From: Hymenobacter sp. 5317J-9
Lineage (GTDB): Bacteria > Bacteroidota > Bacteroidia > Cytophagales > Hymenobacteraceae
Direction of reading: 5' to 3'
NCBI RefSeq assembly: GCF_022921075.1
Contig: NZ_CP095050.1
Span: forward strand, 4,836,001-4,900,000
Length of the DNA stretch: 64,000 nt
Below the pieces are notes generated by a model that saw nothing but the letters and a program-made list of their open reading frames with translations, did not search any database and had not been told where the DNA came from. Made by a program: the position numbers and the translations under genes. Below are positions 49,992 through 58,117 of the stretch, piece by piece; position 1 is the stretch's first letter; each line of letters starts with the position of its first letter.

Positions 49992-50528
49992 ATGGCAGAA
50001 ATCCAACCGAAAGGCGACTCCGGTGGCAAAGGTGGAAAGAAGCGGGCGAAGAAGATGTCGACCAAAATCGACATGACGCCGATGGTGGACTTGGCCTTCC
50101 TCCTGCTCACCTTCTTCATGCTGACCACCACCTTCGCCAAACCCAACGTGATGCAGCTCACGATGCCGGTGAAGAAAACCGACGACGTGGAGGACACCAA
50201 AATCAAGGCCTCGCAGGCCATGACCATCCTCCTCGGCAAAGACAACAAGGCGTACTACTACTTCGGCCTCAATACCCCGGCCGATAAAACGGTACCCAAG
50301 CCCGAGCTGAAAGTGACCAACTTCTCGGCCAACGGCATCCGGCAGGTGTTGCTGGAGCGTCAGCGCCAGCGCCCGGAGCCTATCATCCTCATCAAAGCAA
50401 CCGAAGACGCCAAGTATAAAAACATGGTGGACATTCTGGACGAGATGAACATCACGAACCAGAAGAAGTACGCTTTGGTGAAAATCCCCAAAGAAGACAC
50501 GGACCTTATTAAAGAATCAGCGCTATGA
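49992..50528 (+). CDS. exbD: ExbD/TolR family protein, second copy
   Basis: 178 residues. The N-terminus is glycine- and lysine-rich, then MTPMVDLAFLLLTFFMLTTT with the same conserved aspartate. The periplasmic part differs markedly from the first copy. Paired, non-identical exbD genes are the rule in Bacteroidota TonB operons and may form mixed channels. The stop codon overlaps the tonB start (ATGA), so translation is coupled. Confidence 0.92.
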   Translation: MAEIQPKGDSGGKGGKKRAKKMSTKIDMTPMVDLAFLLLTFFMLTTTFAKPNVMQLTMPVKKTDDVEDTKIKASQAMTILLGKDNKAYYYFGLNTPADKTVPKPELKVTNFSANGIRQVLLERQRQRPEPIILIKATEDAKYKNMVDILDEMNITNQKKYALVKIPKEDTDLIKESAL

Positions 50529-51355
50529 TGGACAACGCGCAAATTGCCAAGGCCAGCTTAAACGACATCGTTTTTGAGGGCCGCAATAAGGCATACGGAG
50601 CCTATGTGCTCCGCCGCTTGTACCAGCGGCACGTGACCCGGGCGCTGATTATTGCCACGGCCGTTTTTCTGTTGCTGATTGCCTTCCCGCTCATTTCACA
50701 GTATCTGAAAGAGCGGATGCCGAAGGAGCCCAAGAAGAACCTACAGGAAAACGTGCTGATGGACGCGCCCCCGCTGGACGAGACCAAGCCGCCGCCCCCT
50801 CCCCCGCCGCCCGAAGCTCCGCCGCCCCCGCCGCCTAAGCTGACCACCATCAAATTCACCCCTCCGGTGGTGAAGAAAGATGAGGAAGTGAAGAAGGAAG
50901 AGGTGCCGGACCAGGAAGAGCTGAAGGACAAAACGGTGGCTACCGTGACTGTAAAAGGCAACACGGACGCTCCCGACCTGAGCGAACTCGCAAGCGGCGA
51001 GGGCGACAAAGTGGTAGAGGAGGTAGTAGAAAACAAAGTCTACACCTACGTGGAGCAGATGCCCCAGCTGCCCGGCGGCGGCGGCAACGGTGCCATCGTA
51101 GCAGCCATTCAGAAAGCCACTAAGTACCCGCCCCTGGCGCTCCGCAACCAAGTCGAAGGCCGCATTTTCGTGAGCTTCACGGTAAATGCCCAAGGCGACG
51201 TTTCGGACGTGAAAGTGGTAAAGGGCCTGGGTTCGGGCTTGGACGAGGAGACCATTCGGGCAGTGAAAACCCTGCCCAAATTCATCCCCGGCAAGCAGAA
51301 CGGCCGCGCAGTGAGCGTATCGTTCACGGTGCCGATTACCTTCAAGATTCAGTAA
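50525..51355 (+). CDS. tonB: TonB energy transducer
   Basis: 276 residues. The cytosolic N-terminus LNDIVFEGRNKAYGAYVLRR is the Bacteroidota TonB signature. One transmembrane segment follows, then a proline-rich periplasmic spacer (two blocks of 6-7 prolines around residues 89-103) and an acidic/Lys region. The C-terminal TonB domain spans ~200-276 with KYPPLALRNQVEGRIFVSFT and ending VPITFKIQ. It transmits energy to outer-membrane receptors. The start overlaps exbD by 4 bp and a terminator follows. Confidence 0.93.
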   Translation: MMDNAQIAKASLNDIVFEGRNKAYGAYVLRRLYQRHVTRALIIATAVFLLLIAFPLISQYLKERMPKEPKKNLQENVLMDAPPLDETKPPPPPPPPEAPPPPPPKLTTIKFTPPVVKKDEEVKKEEVPDQEELKDKTVATVTVKGNTDAPDLSELASGEGDKVVEEVVENKVYTYVEQMPQLPGGGGNGAIVAAIQKATKYPPLALRNQVEGRIFVSFTVNAQGDVSDVKVVKGLGSGLDEETIRAVKTLPKFIPGKQNGRAVSVSFTVPITFKIQ

Positions 51356-51388
51356 TTGCCGCGGCTGGCCTCCAAGCTACCGCACTTG

Positions 51389-51429
51389 GAACCCCGGATT
51401 GAGCCTCACGGCTTGGTCCGGGGTTTTTC
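51389..51429 (+). terminator. Intrinsic terminator of the exb-tonB operon
   Basis: A 9-bp stem (51389-51397 with 51416-51424) followed by T-rich sequence. Confidence 0.85.
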
Positions 51430-51580
51430 GTTGGCAGGAGTTGAGCAGGGCAATAAAAAAATATTGTCGGCTTGCATACTATTACCGTGGAGTGCGCCGT
51501 TGTATAAGGGCAAGCCAGTGGCGGAGGGCCCCCGCCCGCGTGGCTTGGGTTCGATTTTTTCACCTCAACCCACTGCTGCC

Positions 51581-52399
51581 ATGTCCACGCCCATCGCCCT
51601 CACCGGCTCCCTCGACGACATCGTGTTCGAGGGACGCAACAAAGCCTACGGCGCCTTTCAGCTGCGCCGCTCGTATCAGCGCCACCTTGGCTCGGCGCTG
51701 CTCATTGCTGTCACGGCTTGCACGCTGCTGTTTTTATTACCCTTCGCCGTGAACATGCTGTGGCCAGCAGTGGTGGAAGCACCGCCGGTATTGCCCGAGT
51801 TGCCGCAGAACCAACCCAAAATCTACGAGTTTGAGAAGGTAACGCCGCCTCCACCGGCCGCCGCTGCGCCCGAGGTGAAAGTGACGCCGCACGACGTTAT
51901 TCAGACCCGCGTTGCGCCCGACGCACAAGTGAAGCCCACCGTAGAGTCGACGCTCCCGCAAGACATTGGGCCTTCGGGCCCGGCGAAAGACGGCGCCGAA
52001 AATTCAACCGGTGCCAGCGGCAATACCGGCCCAGGCATTGCGCCGGCAGGCGATTCGGCTGCGCCGGCCCCAGCCGCCCCAATGGCCCCGGTTCTGGCAC
52101 CCGAAGTAATGCCCGATTTTGTGGGGGGCCGCACCGCCCTGATGCGCTACCTGCAAAAGCACCTGCGTTACCCCGCCGCCGCAATGGCCGCGCAGGTATC
52201 GGGCAAAGTGTATGTTTCGTTTGTGGTGCAGACCGACGGCAGCATTGGCGAAGTAACGGTATTGAAAGGCCTGGGCTACGGCACCGAGGAAGCCGCCTCC
52301 CGCGTAGTGCGCGAAATGCCGGCCTGGACGCCGGGCTTGCAGAACAACCACGCTGTGCCGGTGCGCTTCACCCTGCCCATCACGTTTCAGTTTGAGTAG
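51581..52399 (+). CDS. tonB: TonB energy transducer, second copy
   Basis: 272 residues from the ATG at 51581. It shares the N-terminal block LDDIVFEGRNKAYGAFQLRR with the preceding TonB, so the two are paralogues. A transmembrane segment, a Pro/Ala-rich and Gly/Asn-rich spacer without the poly-proline blocks, and a C-terminal TonB domain (RYPAAAMAAQVSGKVYVSFV, ending LPITFQFE) follow. It is separated from the first copy by a terminator, so it can be expressed independently. Confidence 0.9.
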   Translation: MSTPIALTGSLDDIVFEGRNKAYGAFQLRRSYQRHLGSALLIAVTACTLLFLLPFAVNMLWPAVVEAPPVLPELPQNQPKIYEFEKVTPPPPAAAAPEVKVTPHDVIQTRVAPDAQVKPTVESTLPQDIGPSGPAKDGAENSTGASGNTGPGIAPAGDSAAPAPAAPMAPVLAPEVMPDFVGGRTALMRYLQKHLRYPAAAMAAQVSGKVYVSFVVQTDGSIGEVTVLKGLGYGTEEAASRVVREMPAWTPGLQNNHAVPVRFTLPITFQFE

Positions 52400-52439
52400 T
52401 AGGGCGGTGGCACAGCCCGGCAGATAATCCCCGTAAGAC

Positions 52440-52493
52440 AAAAGCCGAAAATTGGCCGTGGCTATGAAAAGCGGCTAATTTTCGGCTTTTTTG
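52440..52493 (+). terminator. Intrinsic terminator of the second tonB
   Basis: A long stem (AAAAGCCGAAAATT with AATTTTCGGCTTTT plus inner pairs) followed by T-run. Confidence 0.92.
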
Positions 52494-52584
52494 TGGGCTG
52501 GTTGCCGTATGGCTTTGCGATTTGGCCGAACCTTTACAGGCCTTTTGCGGGTTTATACATCTCCATTCCTGCATTTATCACTTT

Positions 52585-52857
52585 ATGCTCAACCTTCCCA
52601 CTACCGAGGAACGCCTCGGAAAGTCGCCCCAGCGACTGGTGCGTTACTTTGTGCTCGCCATGGCCTTGGTATACCTGGGCCTGGGGGTATGGCTGTGGTG
52701 GACGGCCGACACGGCCACGGGCGGTGGCATCATCACGCTGGGCCCTACGGCCCGCCGGGTGCTGGGCTCGGTTTTCGTTCTGTATGGCTTGCTGCGGTTT
52801 TTCCGCGGCTACCAAACCTATTTCCGCAAAAAACCTTTCTCCGATGACAATGAATAA
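52585..52857 (+). CDS. Small membrane protein with two transmembrane segments
   Basis: 90 residues from the ATG at 52585. Hydrophobic segments VLAMALVYLGLGVWLWW and ARRVLGSVFVLYGLLRFF are joined by a short loop (TADTATGGGIITLGPT). The family is not named to my knowledge. It overlaps the start of the PstS-like gene by 8 bp, so the two proteins are translationally coupled and may work together in the membrane. Confidence 0.75.
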   Translation: MLNLPTTEERLGKSPQRLVRYFVLAMALVYLGLGVWLWWTADTATGGGIITLGPTARRVLGSVFVLYGLLRFFRGYQTYFRKKPFSDDNE

Positions 52858-53845
52858 GCGCGCACACCTGCTGACCAGCGGGGCCCTGGCCATCCTGGCA
52901 GGAGCCGCTACCATCATTTCTTGCAACGGCCCCGGTACGCCGGGCGCTCAGGACACGCCCACTACCGGCACGGTGGCTGTGGGCGTAGACGAGACATTTG
53001 CCCCCATTCTGCAGGCGCAGATTGACACCTTTGCCAAGCTCTACCCGAACGCCCACGTCAAGATGAGCTTTCAGCCGGAAGAGAAGGTGATGCTCGACCT
53101 CATCAACGACCAGATTAAGCTGGCGGTGGTGTCGCGGGAGCTGAACGCCGAAGAAAAGGCGGACTTTGAGAAGCAGAAAATTACCCCGCGCCTCACCCGC
53201 ATCGGCATCGACGGCCTAGCCATTGTACTGAACCGTGCCAATCCGGATTCGCTGCTGACGGTAGCGCAATTAGCGGACATTTTCACGGGCAAAACCAGCA
53301 CCTGGAATCAGGTGAGCGGTAAGAAAGGCCTCGATGCCATCAACGTGGTGTTTGACGCCAACCGCAGCAGCACGGCCCGTTTCGTGCGCGACTCCGTGAC
53401 GCACGGCGCGCCGCTCACCAAGCGCGTATTCGCGGCCACTTCCAACCCTGCCCTGCTCGATTATGTGGCCACGCACCCCAACGCTATCGGCGTGGTGGGC
53501 GTGAACTGGATTTCGGACCGCGACGACCCGGCGGCCATGAAATTTGCCAACAAAGTGCGCGTGGCCAGCATCACGGCGCGCCCCAACCCCACCGCCGACG
53601 ACTACATTCAGCCTTACCAGGTTTACCTGGCGGAAAAGACACCGGAACAACTCGCCGAACATCCGGAGTTGCAGAATTACCCGCTGCGGCGCAACCTTTA
53701 CATCATCAGCCGGGAGGCGCGCGCAGGGTTGGGCACGGGGTTTGCATCCTTCGTAGCAGGCAAGAACGGACAGCTGATATTTCAAAAGTCGGGCTTACTT
53801 CCCGCTCAGATGCAGGCTCGCATCGTGACCACGCCTAAACTGTAA
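52850..53845 (+). CDS. PstS-like phosphate-binding lipoprotein
   Basis: 331 residues from the ATG at 52850 (another in-frame ATG is at 52844). The lipoprotein signal ends ATIISCNG. The body is of the PBP-like/PstS fold: TVAVGVDETFAPILQAQIDT, LAVVSRELNAEEKADFEK, LADIFTGKTSTWNQV and NVVFDANRSSTARFVRDSV. No pstCAB or phoU genes are near. In this context, between tonB genes and a TPR protein, it may serve TonB-linked uptake or sensing rather than an ABC importer, which is inference. Confidence 0.82.
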   Translation: MNKRAHLLTSGALAILAGAATIISCNGPGTPGAQDTPTTGTVAVGVDETFAPILQAQIDTFAKLYPNAHVKMSFQPEEKVMLDLINDQIKLAVVSRELNAEEKADFEKQKITPRLTRIGIDGLAIVLNRANPDSLLTVAQLADIFTGKTSTWNQVSGKKGLDAINVVFDANRSSTARFVRDSVTHGAPLTKRVFAATSNPALLDYVATHPNAIGVVGVNWISDRDDPAAMKFANKVRVASITARPNPTADDYIQPYQVYLAEKTPEQLAEHPELQNYPLRRNLYIISREARAGLGTGFASFVAGKNGQLIFQKSGLLPAQMQARIVTTPKL

Positions 53846-53901
53846 GCGCGCTTTGCGCGTACCCCCTTTTCACTTACGCTTTTTCATTTTTTCTTCATCC
53901 T

Positions 53902-55524
53902 ATGACTTTCAAGCCCTGGAAACAGCCGCTGCTCGCCGCCCTCCTCGTAGCGGCAGGTACTACGGCAGCCACTGCCCAAGACATTCAGAAAGCCCAGCGC
54001 GCCATCGAATTGGGCCGCTACAACGAAGCCCGCGCCATGTTGCGCACGGGTTCTTCGCCCGAGTCGAACTTTGAACTGGGCCGTTTGTACCAAATGCGCG
54101 ACATGCCGGATTCGGCCGCGTTCTACTTCAACCGCGCTTCGGGCTCTTCGCCTTTCGGCCAGGTAGCCGCCGGCCGTGCCTTGCTCGCCAAGGGCCAGCT
54201 GGGCCCCGCCGAGCAGCAGTTTGATGCTGCCGCCAAAGCCACCAAAAACAAGGACACCAAAGTCCTGACCATGATTGCCCAAGCTTACGGCGAAGCCGAC
54301 ATCAAAGAGGCTGGCAAGTCGCAGACGTACCTGACGGCCGCCCAAACGGCTTTCAAGAAAGACGACCCGGCTCTGATGGTGGCCCGCGGCGACATTTATC
54401 TGCACTCCGACCAAGGTGGTGGCGAAGCCATGACCAGCTTCGACCGTGCCATTGCTGCTAACCCTAGCTACGCGCAGGCTTACTATAAGAAAGGCGCGCT
54501 GAACGTGCGCTCGCGCAACTTCAACGAAGCCCGCACGGCGCTGACCAAAGCAACCGAGCTGGACCCCAGCTACGCTCCTGCTTACCGCGAGTTGGCCGAC
54601 ATGTACTACTATGCTGGTCAGTACGACCTGGCTGCCAGCACGTTCAAGAAGTACCTGGAACTGGCTGAGCGCACGCCGGCCACGGATGCGCAAAATGCGT
54701 CCTTCCTGTACTTGACCAAAAAGTACCCTGAAGCACTAAGCGAGGTGAACAAGGTGTTGCAGAGCGACCCCAAGAACTTCACCATGAATCGTCTGAAGCC
54801 TTATCTGCTGTATGAAACCGGTGATTTCACTGGCGCAGCTGCGGCAATGGACAACTACATGAAGACAGCTCCAGCCGACAAGATTATCTCGGAGGACTAC
54901 ATCTATCAGGCGAAGATTCTGAGCAAAACGGGCAGAGGCGACGAAGCATTGGCGCTCATCAAAAACATTATTGCGAAAGAGCCCGCGAAGGCCTGTGACT
55001 TTCAGGATGACCTGGCGACCATCTACGCCAACAAAAAGGACTACAAAGGAGCCATTAGCGTGTATAAGTTCAAGTTGAACAAGTGCAGCGGTGACCTCAC
55101 GGACCAGTTCCGCCTGGCTACGGCTTTCAGCAGCAATAAGCAGTTCGTGGAAGCTGACAGCGTGTACGGCATCATCAACACTGCCAAACCCACCTACGCG
55201 CCGGCTTACTTATACCGCGCTTCCGTGAACGCTCAGCGCGACCCCGAAGGCAAGCAGGGGCTGGCAAAACCGTATTATGATAAATACATCGAGCTGTCGA
55301 AAGCGCCCGATGCGGAGCCCGCTAAGTTTCGCGAAGGATTGGTGCAGGCGTATGGCTACCTGGGAGTATACGACTTCCAGAAAGGCGACAAAGCTGGTGC
55401 GAAGGCGAACTTTGAGCAAGTGCTGGTGCTTGACCCCGAAAACAAAGGTGCCAAGAACAACCTAGAAATAATTACGGCCAAACCCAAGCCGGTGATTAAA
55501 AAAGCCGCTCCTAAAAAGAAATAG
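53902..55524 (+). CDS. Exported TPR-repeat protein
   Basis: 540 residues. A signal peptide (MTFKPWKQPLLAALLVAAGTTAATAQ) is followed by a series of TPR-like helix pairs along the whole length, with clear units such as YAQAYYKKGALNVRSRNFNEAR and YAPAYRELADMYYYAGQYDLA. The C-terminus is basic (KPKPVIKKAAPKKK). It is a periplasmic or outer-membrane scaffold. It follows the PstS-like gene by 56 bp and ends in a strong terminator, so the three genes 52585-55524 form one unit. Confidence 0.85.
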   Translation: MTFKPWKQPLLAALLVAAGTTAATAQDIQKAQRAIELGRYNEARAMLRTGSSPESNFELGRLYQMRDMPDSAAFYFNRASGSSPFGQVAAGRALLAKGQLGPAEQQFDAAAKATKNKDTKVLTMIAQAYGEADIKEAGKSQTYLTAAQTAFKKDDPALMVARGDIYLHSDQGGGEAMTSFDRAIAANPSYAQAYYKKGALNVRSRNFNEARTALTKATELDPSYAPAYRELADMYYYAGQYDLAASTFKKYLELAERTPATDAQNASFLYLTKKYPEALSEVNKVLQSDPKNFTMNRLKPYLLYETGDFTGAAAAMDNYMKTAPADKIISEDYIYQAKILSKTGRGDEALALIKNIIAKEPAKACDFQDDLATIYANKKDYKGAISVYKFKLNKCSGDLTDQFRLATAFSSNKQFVEADSVYGIINTAKPTYAPAYLYRASVNAQRDPEGKQGLAKPYYDKYIELSKAPDAEPAKFREGLVQAYGYLGVYDFQKGDKAGAKANFEQVLVLDPENKGAKNNLEIITAKPKPVIKKAAPKKK

Positions 55525-55545
55525 CTTTCAGGCACATTTGCCACT

Positions 55546-55586
55546 AAAGAAAAGGCCCCAGCGCGCTGCGTTGGGGCCTTTTCTTT
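55546..55586. terminator. Bidirectional intrinsic terminator
   Basis: A 15-bp perfect stem (55546-55560 with 55572-55586) between the TPR gene and the convergent rluD-like gene. Confidence 0.92.
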
Positions 55587-55595
55587 GGCACTGAC

Positions 55596-56642
55596 CTACG
55601 CAGCGGCCCAAGCCCGCCACTTCTCCAGCACGCCCGCAAAGTCTTCGGGGAGTTCGGCTTCGAAGAACAGTTGCTCGCCCGACGTGGGGTGCACAAAGCC
55701 GAGCGACCGGGCGTGCAGAGCCTGCCGGGGCATGAGTTGAAACGCGCTTTCGACAAAGTCGCGGTAGGCCCCGGTGTTTTGGCCCACACGAATGCGGTCG
55801 CCGCCGTAGGTGGCATCCGAAAAGAGCGGGTGGCCGAGGTACTGCATGTGGGCCCGAATCTGGTGCGTGCGGCCGGTTTCGAGTACGCAGCGCAGCAGCG
55901 TGACAGGGCCAAAGCTTTCCAGCACTTCGTAATGCGTCACGGCCGGCTTGCCCTGCTCGCCATTGGGATACACGGCTTGCACCTTGCGGTCGCGCAGGCT
56001 GCGCCCAATGTGCCCGCGAATGGTGCCCGTCGACCCGGGCGGCGTGCCCCATACCAGCGCCAAATAACTGCGCTGAATGGTGTGGTGAAAAAACTGGTTG
56101 GACAGGTGCGTCATCGCAAACTCCGTTTTGCCGATTACCAGCAGGCCCGAAGTATCCTTATCGATGCGGTGCACCAGCCCGGGTCGGATTTCGCCGTTGC
56201 GACCAGTAGGCAGGTTGGCCAGGTGAAAGGCCAAACCATTGACCAGCGTGCCCTGCCAATGCCCGTAGGCCGGATGCACCACCAGGCCCGCGGGCTTGTT
56301 CACAATCAGCAGTTCCGGGTCCTCGTAGCAAATGTCGAGGGCCATTTCTTCGGGCACCACCCGGTCGTCGCGGGGCGGCTCGGGCAGCGTCACCGTGATG
56401 GTATCGTTGGGCTTCACCCGGTAGTTGGGTTTCACGGGCGTGCCGTTCACCTCCACAGCCGAAGCGCGAATGGCCTCCTGCACTTTGTTGCGCGAGGTAT
56501 TGCGCAGGCGGTTGTGCAGAAACTTATCGATGCGCAGCAACTCCTGGCCGCGGTCGACTACGATGCGGTGGTGTTCGTAAAGTTCATCGCCCTCGGCGCC
56601 ATCGGCGTCGAGTTCATCGTCTGCTAGGTCGGTGGGTATCAT
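55596..56642 (-). CDS. rluD: RluA-family pseudouridine synthase (RluD-like)
   Basis: 348 residues from the ATG at 56642; the longer start at 56675 would run through a terminator hairpin. An S4 domain is near the N-terminus (LRIDKFLHNRLRNTSRNKV), and the catalytic aspartate is in HRIDKDTSGLLVIGK. The family converts uridines of 23S rRNA to pseudouridine. RluD is the usual Bacteroidota assignment for this length with an S4 domain, but the exact target cannot be read off. Confidence 0.88.
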   Translation of the reverse strand: MIPTDLADDELDADGAEGDELYEHHRIVVDRGQELLRIDKFLHNRLRNTSRNKVQEAIRASAVEVNGTPVKPNYRVKPNDTITVTLPEPPRDDRVVPEEMALDICYEDPELLIVNKPAGLVVHPAYGHWQGTLVNGLAFHLANLPTGRNGEIRPGLVHRIDKDTSGLLVIGKTEFAMTHLSNQFFHHTIQRSYLALVWGTPPGSTGTIRGHIGRSLRDRKVQAVYPNGEQGKPAVTHYEVLESFGPVTLLRCVLETGRTHQIRAHMQYLGHPLFSDATYGGDRIRVGQNTGAYRDFVESAFQLMPRQALHARSLGFVHPTSGEQLFFEAELPEDFAGVLEKWRAWAAA

Positions 56643-56658
56643 GAGCGGTTCGGTACAC

Positions 56659-56690
56659 GAAAAAAGCCGGAGCACTTGCTCCGGCTTTTC
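56659..56690 (-). terminator. Intrinsic terminator of the downstream skp-like gene
   Basis: Stem AAAAGCCGGAG with CTCCGGCTTTT, loop CACTTG, followed on the minus strand by a T-run. Confidence 0.88.
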
Positions 56691-56713
56691 GCCATTGGGA
56701 CAGCGGGTGCTGC

Positions 56714-57355
56714 TTATTTCTTGGTCTTGGTCTTCGTTTTGCTGGCAGGCGCCGGCGCGGGCGACGTAGCAGGAGCCGGCGCTTTGATTACCGGAGCCGG
56801 CGTAGCGGCACCGGGCGTGATGCCCATCTTCTTCAGCACGAGGTCCGAGATGTCGCCTTCTTTGGGGGCGTGCAACAGCAGCGGGCTGCCACCACCGTCC
56901 GAGTTGAACACGTAGGTGAAGCCGTTCTCGTTGGCCACGTCGTCGATGTTCTTCTGGAGCTTGTCGAGGGCGGGCTTCAGCAGCGTCTGCTGCTTCTGCT
57001 GCAGCGACTGCTGGGCGCTCTGCTGAAACTCCTGGATGGACTGCTGCAGGTTTTGCAAGCTTTTCTCCGTGTCAGCTTTTACGATGTCGGTCATCGTACC
57101 AGACTTTTGCTGGTAGTCTTTCACCTTGGTTTCGAACTCAGTGGTTTTGCTTTTGAGCTGAGCGGCCAGCTGGTCGTTATAGGTTTTCAGCTGCGATTCA
57201 ATTTGCTTGCTCTCGGGCATCTGCGACAGCACGTATTGCACGTCGGTGTACCCAATCTTCAGGGGGGCCTGGGCCTGCGCGGAAGTGGCGGCCAGGGTTC
57301 CGGCGGTCAGCAGAGCGGCGGCGAGCGTCAGACGAAAAATTTTCACGAGGTTCAT
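56714..57355 (-). CDS. OmpH/Skp-family periplasmic chaperone, first copy
   Basis: 213 residues from the ATG at 57355 (the codon before it is TTG). A signal peptide is followed by IGYTDVQYVLSQMPESKQIE, then a long coiled-coil (~residues 50-120) of Gln/Lys/Ser type, and NENGFTYVFNSDGGGSPLLL at the distal end. A Pro/Ala/Lys/Thr tail closes the protein. Skp-type chaperones hold unfolded outer-membrane proteins in transit to the Bam complex, whose core gene bamA lies upstream. Confidence 0.88.
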   Translation of the reverse strand: MNLVKIFRLTLAAALLTAGTLAATSAQAQAPLKIGYTDVQYVLSQMPESKQIESQLKTYNDQLAAQLKSKTTEFETKVKDYQQKSGTMTDIVKADTEKSLQNLQQSIQEFQQSAQQSLQQKQQTLLKPALDKLQKNIDDVANENGFTYVFNSDGGGSPLLLHAPKEGDISDLVLKKMGITPGAATPAPVIKAPAPATSPAPAPASKTKTKTKK

Positions 57356-57386
57356 CAAAAGAAAAAGGGTCAGAAAAATATTGGGA

Positions 57387-57394
57387 CAAAGGTA
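57387..57394 (-). promoter_or_regulatory. -7 box upstream of the first skp-like gene
   Basis: On the minus strand an exact TACCTTTG about 30 bp before the ATG, in the 40-bp gap between the two skp-like genes. No -33 TTG is present, so its activity is uncertain. Confidence 0.35.
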
Positions 57395-57395
57395 A

Positions 57396-58079
57396 TTACT
57401 TCGAGCCCTTCTTCACGGGCCGGGTGGTTTTGGGTGCGGCCTTGGTAGGAGCCGCCGGTTCAGGCGTGCCAGAATCGGACTCGAAATTGGGGTCGACGGG
57501 GGTTTTGGGAGGCGCCACGGTCTTTACTGCACCTTTCGGGCCAGGTTGGTTCCGGTCCTCGGCTCCGAGGCCTAATTCTTCCAGCACAAACTCTGTGTAG
57601 TCGTGCGCCGGGTTGGTGTAGAGCATCGTCAGGTCGCCCGATTTATCGAACAACACCGCCAGCGACTTTTTCTTCGCTACCTTCTCGCAGGCCTCAAAAA
57701 TTTTGTCCTGCACCGGCTTGTTCAACTCTTGGCGCTTCTTAAAAATCTGGCCTTCGTAGCCAAACTGTTTGTTCTGATAGGTCTTGATGTCCTGCTCCTT
57801 CTTTAGGATTTCGTCCTGGCGCTTCTTTTTCATGGGCTCGGTGAGCACCACTTCTTCGGCCTGGTAGGTACGGTAGAGCTTGTCGAGGTCCTTTTTTTGG
57901 GCTTCAAGCTCCTTCTGCCAGGTATCCGACAACGCATTCAACTCCACCTGCGCTTTGGCGTATTCGGGCATCTTGTTCATGATGAACTCCGAATCTATCC
58001 AACCGAATTTCTGCGCCCAGGCGCTCGGCGCAACAAGTAGCAACCAAAAGGCCAGCAGCGGGCCACCGAAGTTCTTCAT
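57396..58079 (-). CDS. OmpH/Skp-family periplasmic chaperone, second copy
   Basis: 227 residues. A signal peptide ends AWAQ, then FGWIDSEFIMNKMPEYAKAQ marks the Skp start; a charged coiled-coil (~residues 50-120, EAQKKDLDKLYRTYQAEE) follows. The C-terminal SGDLTMLYTNPAHDYTEFVL is the usual end of the folded part, with a variable Pro/Thr/Lys tail. It lies directly after bamA. Two skp-like genes next to bamA are typical of Bacteroidota. Confidence 0.9.
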   Translation of the reverse strand: MKNFGGPLLAFWLLLVAPSAWAQKFGWIDSEFIMNKMPEYAKAQVELNALSDTWQKELEAQKKDLDKLYRTYQAEEVVLTEPMKKKRQDEILKKEQDIKTYQNKQFGYEGQIFKKRQELNKPVQDKIFEACEKVAKKKSLAVLFDKSGDLTMLYTNPAHDYTEFVLEELGLGAEDRNQPGPKGAVKTVAPPKTPVDPNFESDSGTPEPAAPTKAAPKTTRPVKKGSK

Positions 58080-58117
58080 ACTGGAGGAAACGTGAAATGA
58101 GGCCCGCTAGTGCCCTG

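Noticed and set aside
51464..51481. TTGTCGGC-TT-GCATACTA upstream of the second tonB as a firm MarR site
   Set aside because: It shares 14 bases with the MarR-upstream site, but a match of that length between two places in 64 kb is expected by chance, and its dyad symmetry is only 5 of 8.
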